Shown here one piece after another: positions 1-11,153 of a stretch of 22,497 nucleotides of DNA. This DNA is from Saccoglossus kowalevskii (lineage: Eukaryota; Hemichordata; Enteropneusta; Harrimaniidae), in the NCBI RefSeq assembly GCF_000003605.2, contig NW_003158724.1, positions 1,477,083 through 1,499,579 on the forward strand, written 5' to 3'. Positions within the stretch are counted from its first letter, which is position 1. Every line of letters begins with the position of its first letter. The translations under genes and the position numbers were made by a program. Below the pieces are notes generated by a model. That model made no database searches. It was given only the letters and a program-made list of their open reading frames with translations, and was not told the origin of the DNA.

Positions 1-125
1 CAGCCACCAACAGAAAACAACACAAACAACACAGCCACCAACAGAAAACAACACAGCCACCAACAGAAAACAACACAGCCACCGCCAGAAAACAACACAG
101 CCACCAACAGAAAACAACACAGCCA
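1..125. repeat. 22-bp minisatellite
   Basis: A tandem array of about five and a half copies of a 22-base unit reading roughly CAGCCACCAACAGAAAACAA plus CA. The first junction carries a nine-base insertion (CAAACAACA) and one copy has GCC in place of AAC. It starts at the window edge, so its true length is unknown. It lies upstream of the first visible GLRX3 exon and is most likely intronic. There is no splice signal or homology to suggest that it is translated. Confidence 0.9.
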
Positions 126-231
126 GCATCAGAATCCTAGACAGTATAGAATTGAAAAGTCACAATGGTTAAGTATGCATCTACGAGCCTGATGATTAGT
201 TGTCCTAAACTGATTTAGTTGTCACTTTTAG

Positions 232-1733
232 GATTGAAAAAGTTTTCCAATTGGCCGACTTATCCTCAGCTGTATATTGATGGAGAGCTCATTGGGGGAC
301 TGGATATCATCAAAGAAATGAAAGAGAACGGTGAAGCTGGAATCTGTGCTCCCCAAAGCCACCAGTCTAGAAGATAGGTATGTTTCATATTTAATCGTAG
401 TTATGATTCATGTGTGAATTTTATTGTGCAGAACTTCTCACTCAGTTCAAGTCAATCAGTTCGAAGTTTGTTTATTCAATTTCAGATTAAAGGCTTTGAT
501 AAATCAGGCTCCTGTAATGCTTTTCATGAAAGGAAACTCAGAGACACCCAAATGTGGCTTCAGTAATACTATGGTTGGAATATTGAAAGATAGCGGGTAA
601 GTGCTCTCAACCTCCTACCAACTCTCAGTCTTGCATGGTTAGGCATGGGTATGTTACTCCATCAGTGAAGACTAATGTGTTCATGCAGATCAAATAATTT
701 ATGCATTAAATGTGAAATTGATAGGAAGATATTTGTCTCAGATATGAGATTCAAATGTATGCTTTCTGTGACAAATATACATTTGCAAGTACAAGAAAGT
801 CACAAGATGCAGCAGTGAAACTTTGCAAATAACATTTTAGCCAATTGAATGCCCGGACTCTTTCTGCCAAAACTGGTGTCCATTTAACACAATTTTCTTC
901 TTTTTTGTTAATTTTGGACCAAATCAAAATAATTCACATTGCATATATATGCAAATTATGCAAATATATTTTGTGAATTGTGTCAAAAGTTGACTTGGCA
1001 TTCAAAGGGTTTAAGAAATTGAAAAGAATTTTAGAAAAAAATAAATTACATATTGACTCCATGCTCAATTTCTGTTAGTCACTTACTGAAATAACAAACG
1101 TACACAATCAAATAATGCAAATGTTGTCAAATGCTGCAAAATAATGATTTATTACATTTTGGTTTTCAGTATAAAATTTGAAACTTTTGACATTTTACAA
1201 AATGAAGAGGTTCGCCAAGGCTTAAAGAAATATTCCAATTGGCCAACGTATCCACAGCTGTATGTAAAAGGTGAATTGATTGGAGGATTAGACATTATCA
1301 AAGTAAGTTAACGTTTATCATATTTGGTAGTTTTGTTGAGCTAGCTTTCTTTAAAATGCCCATGCCTATTTTGAGAATAAAGTACATGCTCATTAAAGGC
1401 TGTATTATTCACAAATCGAAAATGAAATTATTAACTTATGCCATCATTTGTATCAATCGCCTTCAACAAACAAATATAACAAGTGATATTTCTCTTTTTA
1501 TGCATATGTATTTGAACTTTGTCTATTATTTCAAACTCCAAGAAGAGATTGCTTTCTGAATTTTTAACATTTTCACACTTTTCACGAAATGATGTTATGG
1601 TACAATATTTGTGTAGTTTTAGAAAAGCTGAGACTAAGTTTCTTGAAAACACTTGGTTACAGTTTGTTATTTGTTTACTTTTTAGGAACTCAAAGACACA
1701 GGAGAATTAGAAAATGTTCTACAGGGTTCTTAG
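232..1733 (+). CDS. GLRX3: Glutaredoxin-3 (PICOT), C-terminal exons, 5' partial
   Basis: Four coding exons are visible: 232-377, 486-596, 1170-1302 and 1686-1733 (stop TAG 1731-1733), each with AG acceptor and GT donor. Exon 1 encodes the C-terminal half of one glutaredoxin domain ([25 protein letters not shown]). Exons 2-4 encode the last domain: VMLFMKGN, the active-site motif [38 protein letters not shown] and a short tail ending in LQGS. CGFS is the monothiol glutaredoxin signature that binds a bridging [2Fe-2S] cluster with glutathione. GLRX3 is a cytosolic/nuclear protein that works with BOLA2 in iron-sulfur trafficking. The thioredoxin-like N-terminus is off the window. Exon phases agree except in exon 1, which is one base too long: read straight, it reaches TAG (375-377) at its own donor, whereas the homologous SLEDR|LK frame is needed to join exon 2. 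I read this as an extra C in the run at 351-354, from an assembly error or a real frameshift. A weak in-frame donor at 365 is an alternative. Confidence 0.93.
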
Positions 1734-2006
1734 ATATGTTTGCCTTTTTCTATCAAGCTTACTGACCCTGCCTCTGATTTATAATTATTTGCAATGTATC
1801 CAACAACTTGACTTTGCACTTGCTTCTCATCTTTCAGCTAGACTCAAAACACTTATTATAACATAACTTGGCTTGAATCAAGTCATGTATCACCTAACTT
1901 GACTTGAATGACATAACTCTTGAAACTGAATTCAAAAGCAGTATGTGTGCAAGTGGCAGAAAGTATGGTCAGCTCTCATGAAGCAGTTTTAGTATGGTCC
2001 TCTCAA

Positions 2007-2230
2007 AATAAAAAAAGACTCATTTTGATGTGAAAATCTTTTCTGGCTTTTCACATTCTCATTAAAACAAATCTGAGATCTGATTTACTTATTATAAGTC
2101 AACCACAAAGTAAATAAAATATTAAATTTGGGGACTATTTTAAGCATATTCATATAACTAAAGTATAATACTATGTTTGCTCTATTAGCAGTATTTGCAC
2201 CTATGTAAATAACGTGTTAGAATAAATAAA
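2007..2230 (+). terminator. Candidate GLRX3 poly(A) signals
   Basis: AATAAA hexamers on the plus strand lie at 2007-2012, 2113-2118 and 2221-2226 (with an overlapping copy at 2225-2230), roughly 270-490 bases after the GLRX3 stop. Another lies at 3474-3479. Nothing in the sequence singles out the one used, and such hexamers are frequent by chance in DNA this AT-rich. Confidence 0.35.
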
Positions 2231-2321
2231 TTTAGTGTGAGTTAAGTGCATCTAAAATGTGACCAACATTTTTGTCTAACATGCCTTTAATATTAAAGAT
2301 GCACTCTGCTAATATAGCAAA
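2176..2321. repeat. Nested inverted repeat (foldback)
   Basis: TTTGCTCTATTAGCAG at 2176-2191 is matched by CTGCTAATATAGCAAA at 2306-2321 (15 of 16 complementary). Inside it GTGCATCT (2246-2253) pairs with AGATGCAC (2297-2304). The two stems are properly nested, giving a hairpin-like unit of about 146 bases, as in a small MITE. No target-site duplication was clear. Confidence 0.5.
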
Positions 2322-2380
2322 TGTGGTAATTATTTGATTATATTTGCATATTTTTCAAGATTTTGCATGCTGGATGATCC

Positions 2381-2408
2381 ATTTAGATGTATTATTTCAC
2401 ATCTAAAT
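2381..2408. repeat. Perfect 10-bp stem hairpin
   Basis: ATTTAGATGT (2381-2390) is followed after eight bases by its exact reverse complement ACATCTAAAT (2399-2408). It sits shortly after the larger foldback at 2176-2321 and could be part of the same decayed element. Confidence 0.5.
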
Positions 2409-4334
2409 TGGTAATGCAGTTGACATACTGTAGTAAATTAAATAGTGTGAAAACTGTCATTAACTGGTATTTACATATACACAGAAATATATCATAACAG
2501 AGCCTTAATTCAAAAATATGTCATTCTCCTTATTTGCGTTAAATATCAATAATGTGCCGTAGATGATATAACTGTTGTAAATTAGGACAATCGTACACCA
2601 CCTTTGGCTTTGGCCACTCCATACCTTGTTTATATGCGAGTCTTTGTGTAATGAACACTTTCACCCAGCAGATCTAGACGTAACTATTTCAGATTCAGTT
2701 TTTTTGTTTTTCATTACTTATACTCAGTTTCAATGAGACAAACAAGTTTGAATTAGACACTGGAATTTGTTGATAAAAAGTGTGGCAATTTGTACATGTA
2801 CCAGTAATTAACAAAAAGTTAGTTATCAAAAGAGGATAACTTTGTAATCATAGCAATGTCATAGATTGTGTTAGGATACCAGTTTAGGTGTAAATGAGAA
2901 TTGAGTACACTCAGTCATTGTATCGTAAGGATGGATATGGCAAATTAATTTTGCTAAGTTATGATTGGTCATTTGGGGTAACCAACTAAATTTTTAAATT
3001 ACAAATATTAGCTGTATATATTTTGATCAATTTTCAAATGAAAATAGACACAAGTAATAGGGCTCACAACTGTATGAGCAAATCTGTCATTATTTCCATG
3101 AAACAAGCTTTTTATTTAATATATTTCATTTTTATGATGGAATTTTTTGCAAAAAAAAGTCCAGAATTTGTAGTGCTTCTATACTTTCCACATTTGTACC
3201 AGTTAGCCATGTCCATCCTTCAGTTGCAAATTGTGTTTGGAACGTAAAAATTTCATAAAAGAACATATCTACCAGTGTGCTGGTTAGACCAATCAGAGTA
3301 GTTGTTGCAAATAATTCCTTGACAGTATGGTATTTATGATTGGCCTATTTATTCTGCCAATAGCTAATCAGAGCAGGTGATATAGATGAGCCCTCCTCCC
3401 TCCTTGTGTTCAGTGATTGGTTTATTTATCCTATTAGTTTTTACATACAATTGTTCAACAAATAGTTGTACCAAATAAAGTAATACCACTCGTGGTCATT
3501 GACTGTTAATTTATATAAATCCACTATTTTGTTTTACCTCATTTATATTCGCATGTTGATTTTCTGGAGAGATTGTACAGCAATGACAGTTTTCAACATC
3601 AAGTATACGGAGCCTATCAAAATTACAACTAACATCAGAAACTTGTTTTCAATGTTACATGACTTACCGTATTAACCTCGCTTGTGGGAAGTTTCATCTT
3701 AAAGGATGAAAGGGCACCCTTCATACTTGTGTGGCATTTTTTTTTATTTGATGAATCGTTAGTCGAAAATATTGCTCAAATGCAACTGTATACAGTTACT
3801 AATATTTCATACTCCCATCAACTCGTACATAATGTTAGTCAAAACATGTTTTTGTATCTTGCAAATTAAAAATAGTTTAGCTTGGCATGAAATCTACTTT
3901 TGGACAAGGTGATTGCAACCACATCTTGTATGGGTTATCTACATCCATACGCACCAGTTATTTCACAGATACATATTGTTTGAAATTCTCTAGTTTTTGA
4001 AAAATTAATGAACTAAAATGCAAAACCATATGTGACAACAATCCACCATGTCACGTTTATAGAAAGTTTCATGGAAGATCATTCATTATACAAGTCCCCA
4101 CTTTGTTCACCAACTTTCCTCATTCACACAATGCCTTTCTCATTGCATTGTATACTGAATATAAATAGGCCTTGTAGGTTTCAGTAGTTGCCTTTTAAAT
4201 TTGAAAATGGAGATTAACATACCTGTGGTACAAAAGCAATTATGTATCTGCAGGAATTGAGAAAAAAGTTATCATTTATACGCACTCTTCACTGAACAAG
4301 ACAATCAAAGAACTGAAAAAATAGGCAAGACTAT

Positions 4335-4340
4335 TTTATT
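4335..4340 (-). terminator. Distal candidate poly(A) signal of the minus-strand RNF139-like gene
   Basis: TTTATT on the plus strand reads AATAAA on the minus strand, about 1.24 kb beyond the minus-strand stop codon. It is the first canonical AATAAA I found in that 3' direction. If it is used, the 3' UTR spans about 4336-5577. Confidence 0.35.
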
Positions 4341-4377
4341 TTTAAATCAAGTAAATCATTTTATAAATAAAATGACA

Positions 4378-4393
4378 CCACTAGAGGGCGCCA
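4378..4393 (+). promoter_or_regulatory. CTCF-like motif, forward
   Basis: CCACTAGAGGGCGCCA closely follows the bilaterian CTCF core pattern (CCASYAGRKGGC-like). It lies beside the candidate distal poly(A) site, on the outer side of the paralogue pair. This is a motif match only. Confidence 0.3.
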
Positions 4394-5475
4394 AACAGCA
4401 TGCCTTGCCTGTTTCCAGATGACCAAGGACCATCTGAATTGCTCTTTTGTTGCTTACCAATAAGGAAAATAAATTTGATTTTGGATAGCAGAAATAAACC
4501 AGACCTAAAAACATGAAATTTATTGTATGAATTTAATTTATATCTCATCTCAGAGAATTGTTTATTACGTGGCATGCCAACCAATGCTTTAAATAGTGAT
4601 TTCCAGCGTGGACGTTAGATAGAGATAAGCACCCGATGAGTAAATGAACGTTGACCTCAGTCCCACGCGACAGTTAGTTGTTGACTTCCATACATACGAC
4701 AACAAGATCACACTATCAATGTACAGCAGTGTGACAATCTAATTTAACCAGATTACCTGATTTGCATAAATCACTTCCAAAGTCCACAGACTAAATTGTC
4801 TGTCTCTATACAATAAAGTTAACCTATTGTTGCTGATATTAGATCTTAATAATAAGGGGTCCATACATGTACTGGCAAGTTTTGGCTATCTCAATATTCA
4901 TGTGGAATCTCGCACACATTAGAGTTCTTATCTAGTAAAACCACAACAGCATGGAATAAAGAGGACACACTTCCCATAATTGTGTGATAAAATGGCAAGG
5001 ACAGGGATGTACACATTATTGGGCAAGAGATGGACTAGCCCATCACTTTACTCAAACATGTCCATCATAGTAGAGTCCTTAGTTTCAACAATAACAATCT
5101 AATTGAATATGCACAGAATACTTCATATATTACCGGTATTAAGAACAGAATCAAACTTGTTTAGCATGACGCTTGTAATTCAGGTATGTGTAGACAAGAA
5201 ACCAGCATTAAAAATCATGTTCATAGTTAATTTTCTACATAAAAATGTCCTGAATTCCTTGAAGTGAAAAATCCATGGTGGGTGTGTCATTCAGACAATG
5301 CGTCCAAATCTGTGAAAACATGGAATATTTTTGATTGATACACATATGTAAAGACTTGATCAGGCAGATTCATCTCAAGGCTTTATGTATTATTGATGGA
5401 TCAACAAGAATGAGTTTTGACTATTTGCAGCGCATAGTATTGGCAATTTACTAGCTTTCATATTATGTGAAATCC

Positions 5476-5481
5476 TTTAAT
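5476..5481 (-). terminator. Proximal ATTAAA poly(A) candidate
   Basis: TTTAAT on the plus strand reads ATTAAA, the commonest variant hexamer, on the minus strand about 100 bases past the stop codon of the RNF139-like gene. It would give a short 3' UTR. Choice between this and the signal at 4335-4340 needs transcript data. Confidence 0.3.
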
Positions 5482-5577
5482 TTGTTGGTCATGTTTATGC
5501 AGTACAAGAAAAAATATACAGTAAAATGTTACTTTTAGATATGTCTTTCAATATTCTGATATGCAATAATAAAAAAC

Positions 5578-8500
5578 TCAGCGTTCACCATGGTTACCAA
5601 CAACATCATCCACATTTCTAACCACATCTTCAAAGTGCAAGTTTTCGGCATTGTATAAATTTTCTTCTCCAGGAGTAGTTTCATTGAGTTGCACCCCAAC
5701 AATAGGTCGGTGGCAAAGAGGGCATTTATTTTGCACATAGAGCCATTTTCGCAAACACAATGGATGGAAATAATGGCCGCATGGAGTGACTCTTGCATTT
5801 AACAATTCCTCAAAACATATTGCACAAACATCATTATGTTGATCTAGTTGCTCCTGGGTTGCCAGTGGCAACGAACTGACTCTCCTCATTGCATCTCTGC
5901 GTGACAGGAAACTTGTCCATCCCATTTGTGCCCGCTGCCAGACGTTGAAATAACAATGAACAATGATAACAGCTGCTCCAATCATACTGTACTCGCTATA
6001 AAATGATTCCATCCCACCGTACAACAAAACAGAAATTGCGACTAAAAATTCTAAAATCCTGCAAAATCCCTTAATGGCGTACACAATGTCATCTAAATTC
6101 TCCCAGGGTTCTCGGCGATGACTGTCAATCATAAAAAGCGCATATGTCACAGTTGAAGCGAGTACTTGAATGGACGTGAGTATACAGCTTGAAACGATTA
6201 TGAGTAACCAGAACTCGGGGTCAAAGAACGTACACACCAAGTACGTCATGTACAATGGAAACACAAACAAGAAAACACACATAGTGAGCACGCGTAAATG
6301 GCGGATTGGATTGCGGTTATGTGCGGCTGTCAGTGACATCAATATCGGATCAGTGATTTCATGCATAGATTGTACAGTTGAGGCGAAAACCACAAAAAGT
6401 ACAATACTAAGGAGAAAAATTCTCTGTACGCGTTTCATTTCCAGCAATCCCGTCTGCAGCGACAATAGCAGCAATGTGATGCCTTCAGTCCAGCCCCTAT
6501 GTAGCATGTTATGATTTACGAATCCTTCTATCCCCTGCAAGTACACTTTACACATCGTCAGTATGAAATACGCCACATATGACACAGTATAACACAAACC
6601 CACCAAGCTCCAGGGGGTGTCACAGCAATCAGCAATGGCAGCAAGTAAGACAATCACCCAGTTTTCATTAAATATGGGATGACTTTTGTTCGAGAAGTAC
6701 GAGTAAAGCTGGATGCAGAACAAAATGAGCCAGAAAATGAGATAAACAATGGGGACAAACAAACGGCTATACATGGCAAGAACGACACTGACGAACCCAT
6801 AGATTTCCATGTACTCCTGTAGTGTATGGTATCCTGCCATAGCAAGGTCATATGGAATAAAAATATACTTGATCATAAAGAAAGTTAGTTGTAGAGTTGT
6901 GAAAGCCATAGCAAACGTGTGAACAGTGCGTAGCTCCGAAAGTGGGATGATTGAAGCCGCTCTCAAGATAAGCGGTAGTAGATATGCTGTGAACGTCCAG
7001 TACTTCTCACAACTCATTAACTGGGTGCAGGATAAAATGATACAGAGTTGAGCCATAGTGAACTTGATCCATCTCTGTGAGCAGTCTACATCAGTAAAGA
7101 TGAAACCATGGTAACCTGACTCCAATTCCATTTGAATGTAATTATTGGAGAGATAATGAGCACCAATCAGAAGTACACCAGTAAACATGTATGCATATAG
7201 ATTTAATAATTGTTGGAATGATAAAATCTGAGCCATGAAAGCTGACAAGTAACCTGAAACAAAACATAAAAATGTAGCCAATTAGCTTATTTTAGATTAT
7301 AGTGGAAACCAAAATCAGAGAAAGTCAATGTTTTTACCATTTTTTATATGAATATTGAAATAACGAACATAATTAGCATACATGTATCAATGCTTATTGA
7401 AAATTCAAGTCTGGCAGCGTCACCATCCTTAAAAAGGACGAGAGAACACAAAAGGTTTAGAAAGAGTTTTGTGCTGAATGTAGAAAAAATTGAAGGCGTA
7501 ACATTATGGGTTTTTATTGAAGATAACATGTATAATTATACATATGTCACCATATATAACGCCATAAGTTGCAGCGTGCCATAATTTTGCGGTATTTTAC
7601 AAGGTATTTTCATCCTACCATATAAGGAAATGCGAATTCTAAATATGGAACGATTACGCGCATAAACATCCTTTAATAATAAAAACAAACATGGCTGTCA
7701 CCAGGGTTTGGCCGGACTCCACACAAAGAAGTCCACTGATTCTGTTCTAAACTTTTTGGATTTCGACATTCCCATGATGTATCCTTAGAAGGGTAAGATG
7801 TATAATGATAAGGTTATTATGAGGATACATGTACCTCAAAGTATGCAAGTAGGCCATTGCATCAACCTCCGCTGCGCGTCTGCCAATACTCCCTCTGTAC
7901 TGTTTTCGTGCATACACTGTACTTTGAGATACAGATATCCTCATAATAACCTTATGTTATCATACACCTAGCCCTGTAACATATGGCTCAATCAGATCAT
8001 AAGAAAGACCATGAACACTCTTGAACATTTATAAAATCTAGCAATTGTATTCAAGCAGTCACGTTATAAATATCTTCAAAATAATAATAAGCTTGAGAGT
8101 ACAGCTGACTGTACTGTATCAATACTATTGATAACTAATGCAATTTCAGGGAACAAGTATGGCTGCCAGTTGGCCATTTTGAATCTGATCTAAAACAAAA
8201 ATGGAGACCTTGTATACCATCACAAATACATTTGTATCAGTTCATGTACATGAACCTCTTAGAAAATGCTACAGACAGCAAAAACACAGAATTTGTCAAG
8301 AAGCACTAGTTCTATAACATTTTATGAAGATATAAAGGGGATGTTGTTAATAATTCACAGTCATATCTGTAGTCGTACTGCTCATGAAATTACCGGAGTA
8401 GTGTGAATCAAAAATGTATTTTGACATTGACCTCAGCAGCCATTAATGATTAAAAGATGATGGTCATCGTGCAGAGCATGTTCAATTTATTCTACAAGCA

Positions 8501-11102
8501 GTGTACACATCTTAATATGGGACCCATATCAAACAAAACACATTTAATCAAATAATAATTAAAATATGAACAATATCGTTAACAGAACTGTTGTACATGA
8601 CATAACTGTATGACAACAAATACATGACAGTATTACAATGTATTAATAGCTCTATGTATAATGATACAGATACAACTGTAAACAAGTTATACCATCAGTT
8701 TTCACCAGGTTTATTTTTATAAACACCTGGTCACAAGAAAATCTACATATAGCCATTGTAATAGAAATTTTACCTGTATAAAGTACAGGCATAGTACCAC
8801 ATCAGACTGGGTGATGATGATCATAGGGCCAAAAAGGTTATTGCTTTTTAATAATTACTGCCTATATACTGGTACCTAATACTCGGTCACTATCAGGAAC
8901 TCTGTTACCTAAGGGTTTACATGTACCTGCCAGGACTTCTGTGTGACTTACTCTAGACTGTGAACCTTGCCCTACTCCATGTTTGCTACATCTCTACATT
9001 GCATTTACAACCCTTGCGTATACATGAATAAACATGAGGCCTGGACACCTCCTCATAAACAAAATGCGATAACCTAGGGACAGTGAGCAGTTATGTTGCC
9101 ACATGTACATGTATAAAACGACATGGTACAAAGAATTGTTGTACTTGATACTGACACTATTGCTTTATACTGTGCAAAAAAATCCAAATTTTGATATTAC
9201 TATGTAAAATCACAATCAATACAAAATGGGCCTGCTATCTTAAAAAAGACTACAACAATGGCATTATACATTTTGAAATATTTACTAAGTTCGTGTTACA
9301 GAATCTTGGCATGTGCCGAAAATTTCAATCATTTGTATTTGCTGAAGGATTACAGCGTATACGTTTCGACTGAGCTCATGCCGAAATCACGCCCTCATTC
9401 GTTGATTTGTACATCGACCTAAACACGACAGATGATACACAAACAATGATAAAAATAATTACTTTATTGAAATCATATGTATTTGGTATTTATTATAAGT
9501 CATCACGGACATGAATGGAAAAGAAGAATTTGCAGAACAGTTAATTTTTCACATCGATGTAGAATTGCAAGAAGAATATATATTACATGAATATAAGTAG
9601 TCGACAACGTTCGGCATTCATTTCATTCATTGCTACTGCATCCAACCATATCTAGCAGCATTGCCATGTCATACATGTACTAGTATGAATCAGTATATGT
9701 TATCTTAAATTCACTGCCAAGGGAATGATTTTGATTCATACCAAGCATTCAAGTAGTAAATGTCAGCACATGTTGAATTTCAGTCCCATTTGTAATGTTA
9801 ACGCCACTATTGTAAATTGCAAATTTGTAGGGCATGGCCTAATGATACTTGTTTGTGCTGTGTAAACCATTTTTATAATACAGTGTAATGTAGCAACATA
9901 GATTAAATTGACACATGAACATTGTAATTCACGTGATATGTTAAACTAAAATTTTTTTAGGATTTTGTTGAGGTTATTGCCTCATTAGAAAATAGAAAAT
10001 TTAAACACGACAGAGCCATTTCTGCTTAGACATGTTATCAAATACTTAAATAATGCTTTTACTAAAAGACTAGCACTAACTAGTAGTTAAGTTGATGTTT
10101 ATATACACCATATCAAAAAAAAAAAACTTTATTATTTACAAACCGAAAAAAAGAATTGTAACTTCTTTACGGTTATAATAAAGGTTATTATTATTATTAT
10201 TATGTGTAACTTAATACAAGCTCTGCAAATACTAATAAGCATTGGGCACAAAAAAACACACAAACCATTTCTTTCAGACATTTATTGCATTAGTAATGAT
10301 CTCACGATTCACTCGACTTCAAATGGATCTTATTAATCGCATAAGGCACCAGTTATATACCTGAATTTTATAAATGTTTGTTTACCAGTACCAGTACATC
10401 GCAGTCACTCTACTAGAGTGACTGTGAGTACATGTAATATATACTCTGCAAAACAAACCCATTCAATTTACCTTTATAAACATGCATAAATTTTGTAAAT
10501 TCAAACTGAAACAATTGAATAACATTTGAATGTTTCCAAATGATGTTGCACAATACGCTTGTTGATTGGCTGGTTGGATTTCACAACATGAACCATTAAC
10601 ATTTATGAACATGAAGGAAATAGGTTTGTAATGTTGAGAGTGATTTATTAATTTTCATTACAATTTTTATTTAATTTTTGTTTTTCTTCCAATTTTTTTC
10701 CTGTAAACTTTATATTACAATTTTAACAAGAATAAATACATTTTATAGATGGAAGAAACATTATGATGAAGTTTGTTTTGAGATTAAACTGTCAATGTGA
10801 CGTCACAAATGTTATTCATTCGTTCACATGACAGACAATATCTCTAAGGTTACGAGGAATACGGACCCATCATGTAATACCAATGCAATTATATAATTTC
10901 AGTGACAGTACATACCAAGAATTTTCATAACTGTTGCCACGTAGCTGATATCGATGAAGGTCCATTTCACAACTTCCGCCTCCGCCTGCAACACGTCGAC
11001 AAGATCAACACGATACAGTATTTCCAACAAGAAGACAGCCGGGACCCTCACCAGAGCATTCGCCCATCGTTTCAGGCGGTCCTGGACCCGATCCTGCTCC
11101 AT
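5578..11102 (-). CDS. TRC8/RNF139-like polytopic membrane RING-H2 E3 ubiquitin ligase (diverged paralogue)
   Basis: Two coding exons on the minus strand, 11102-10916 and 7253-5578, are joined by a GTATGT donor and a TTTCAG acceptor across a 3.66-kb phase-1 intron that splits a Gly codon. The product is 620 residues. The start at 11102 is fixed by an in-frame TGA one codon upstream (TGA GCA ATG). Many hydrophobic segments fill residues 20-500, followed by a RING-H2 finger at about 539-576: C-x2-C-x11-C-x-H-x2-H-x2-C-x10-C-x2-C (CAIC, TPCGHYFHPLC, CPLC). All eight zinc ligands are present. RNF139/TRC8 and its relative RNF145 are ER-membrane E3 ligases with a sterol-sensing-like region that act in ER-associated degradation and sterol control; the ARVTPCGHYFH and LRKWLYVQ text fits RNF139 better. 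Odd points: the block that is SGCDSTLTVLGMS in the plus-strand copy reads ADCCDTPWSLVGLC here, and the post-RING tail is only about 44 residues. This suggests a fast-evolving duplicate with intact catalytic potential. Confidence 0.93.
7798..7968. mobile_element. Foldback MITE-like element
   Basis: The arm ATAAGGTTATTATGAGGATA at 7808-7827 has its exact 20-base reverse complement at 7936-7955. Similarity extends on both sides: GATGTATAATG against the complement of CATACACC outside, and CTCAAAGTA-TGCA against the complement of TGCATACACTGTACTTTGAG inside. The whole unit is about 170 bases with a roughly 60-base GC-richer loop. Structure and size fit a MITE or foldback element. No coding capacity; target duplication not resolved. 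Confidence 0.7.
10127..10203. repeat. Bulged hairpin followed by TTA microsatellite
   Basis: CTTTATTAT (10127-10135) pairs with ATAATAAAG (10175-10183), and immediately inside AACCG (10141-10145) pairs with CGGTT (10170-10174). An A run precedes it (about 10115-10126) and a short TTA repeat follows (about 10186-10203). The combination resembles the end of a small retroposed or foldback element, but I cannot name a family. Confidence 0.45.
10402..10424. repeat. 23-bp perfect palindrome
   Basis: CAGTCACTCTA, one central C, then TAGAGTGACTG: two exact 11-base arms around a single base. It lies about 490 bases inside the intron of the minus-strand gene, counted from its exon 1. It could be a dimeric factor-binding site or a cruciform-prone sequence; no function is shown. 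Confidence 0.6.
10797..10806. promoter_or_regulatory. Full-consensus CRE palindrome
   Basis: GTGACGTCAC contains the perfect palindromic CRE/ATF site TGACGTCA (10798-10805). It lies about 110 bases downstream of the minus-strand exon 1 donor, where proximal intronic elements often sit. CREB/ATF-family binding is the expected reading; occupancy is inference. Confidence 0.5.
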
Positions 11103-11105
11103 TGC

Positions 11106-11153
11106 TCAATATGTATCTTCAAATCTCGTACTCACAAAACCAGAGACAGACAT
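11106..11153 (-). other. uORF before the minus-strand RNF139-like start
   Basis: A 15-codon frame (ATG at 11153-11151) ends at TGA 11108-11106, one codon before and in frame with the main ATG. If transcribed, it could restrain initiation at 11102. It also shows that the main coding region cannot begin further upstream without stop readthrough. Confidence 0.4.

Larger units (their letters stand above)
1734..4334. other. Convergent intergenic/3' UTR region without supported genes
   Basis: No open reading frame here has recognisable homology, domain structure or splice-supported extension. The stretch contains the likely GLRX3 3' UTR, two foldback structures (2176-2321 and 2381-2408), a loose near-duplicate of TGATTGG-TTATTTAT-type sequence around 3336 and 3415, and otherwise AT-rich unique-looking sequence. 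The flanking genes point toward each other across it. Confidence 0.6.
4341..5577. other. Probable 3' UTR of the minus-strand RNF139-like gene
   Basis: This stretch lies downstream (lower coordinates) of the minus-strand stop codon and upstream of the first minus-strand AATAAA. It has no credible open reading frame on either strand and no obvious tandem repeat. The small minus-strand reading frames near 4381-4584 and 5535-5798 have no homology, and the second overlaps the true coding exon in another frame. Confidence 0.45.
7254..10915 (-). other. Intron 1 of the minus-strand RNF139-like gene
   Basis: The boundaries are set by the donor at 10915-10914 and the acceptor AG at 7255-7254, both read on the minus strand. 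The intron is AT-rich and holds a foldback element (about 7798-7968), a bulged hairpin with an adjacent TTA microsatellite (10127-10203), a 23-bp perfect palindrome (10402-10424) and a full CRE palindrome (10797-10806). No internal exon or nested gene was recognised. Confidence 0.85.

Noticed and set aside
6170-6514. 114-codon plus-strand frame
   Set aside because: It is antisense to the large RNF139-like exon and is explained as a coding shadow.
7254-7281. MATFLCFVS as the N-terminus of an intronless 567-residue ligase
   Set aside because: A TTTCAG acceptor at this point and the matching upstream exon at 10916-11102 restore the family N-terminus in phase.
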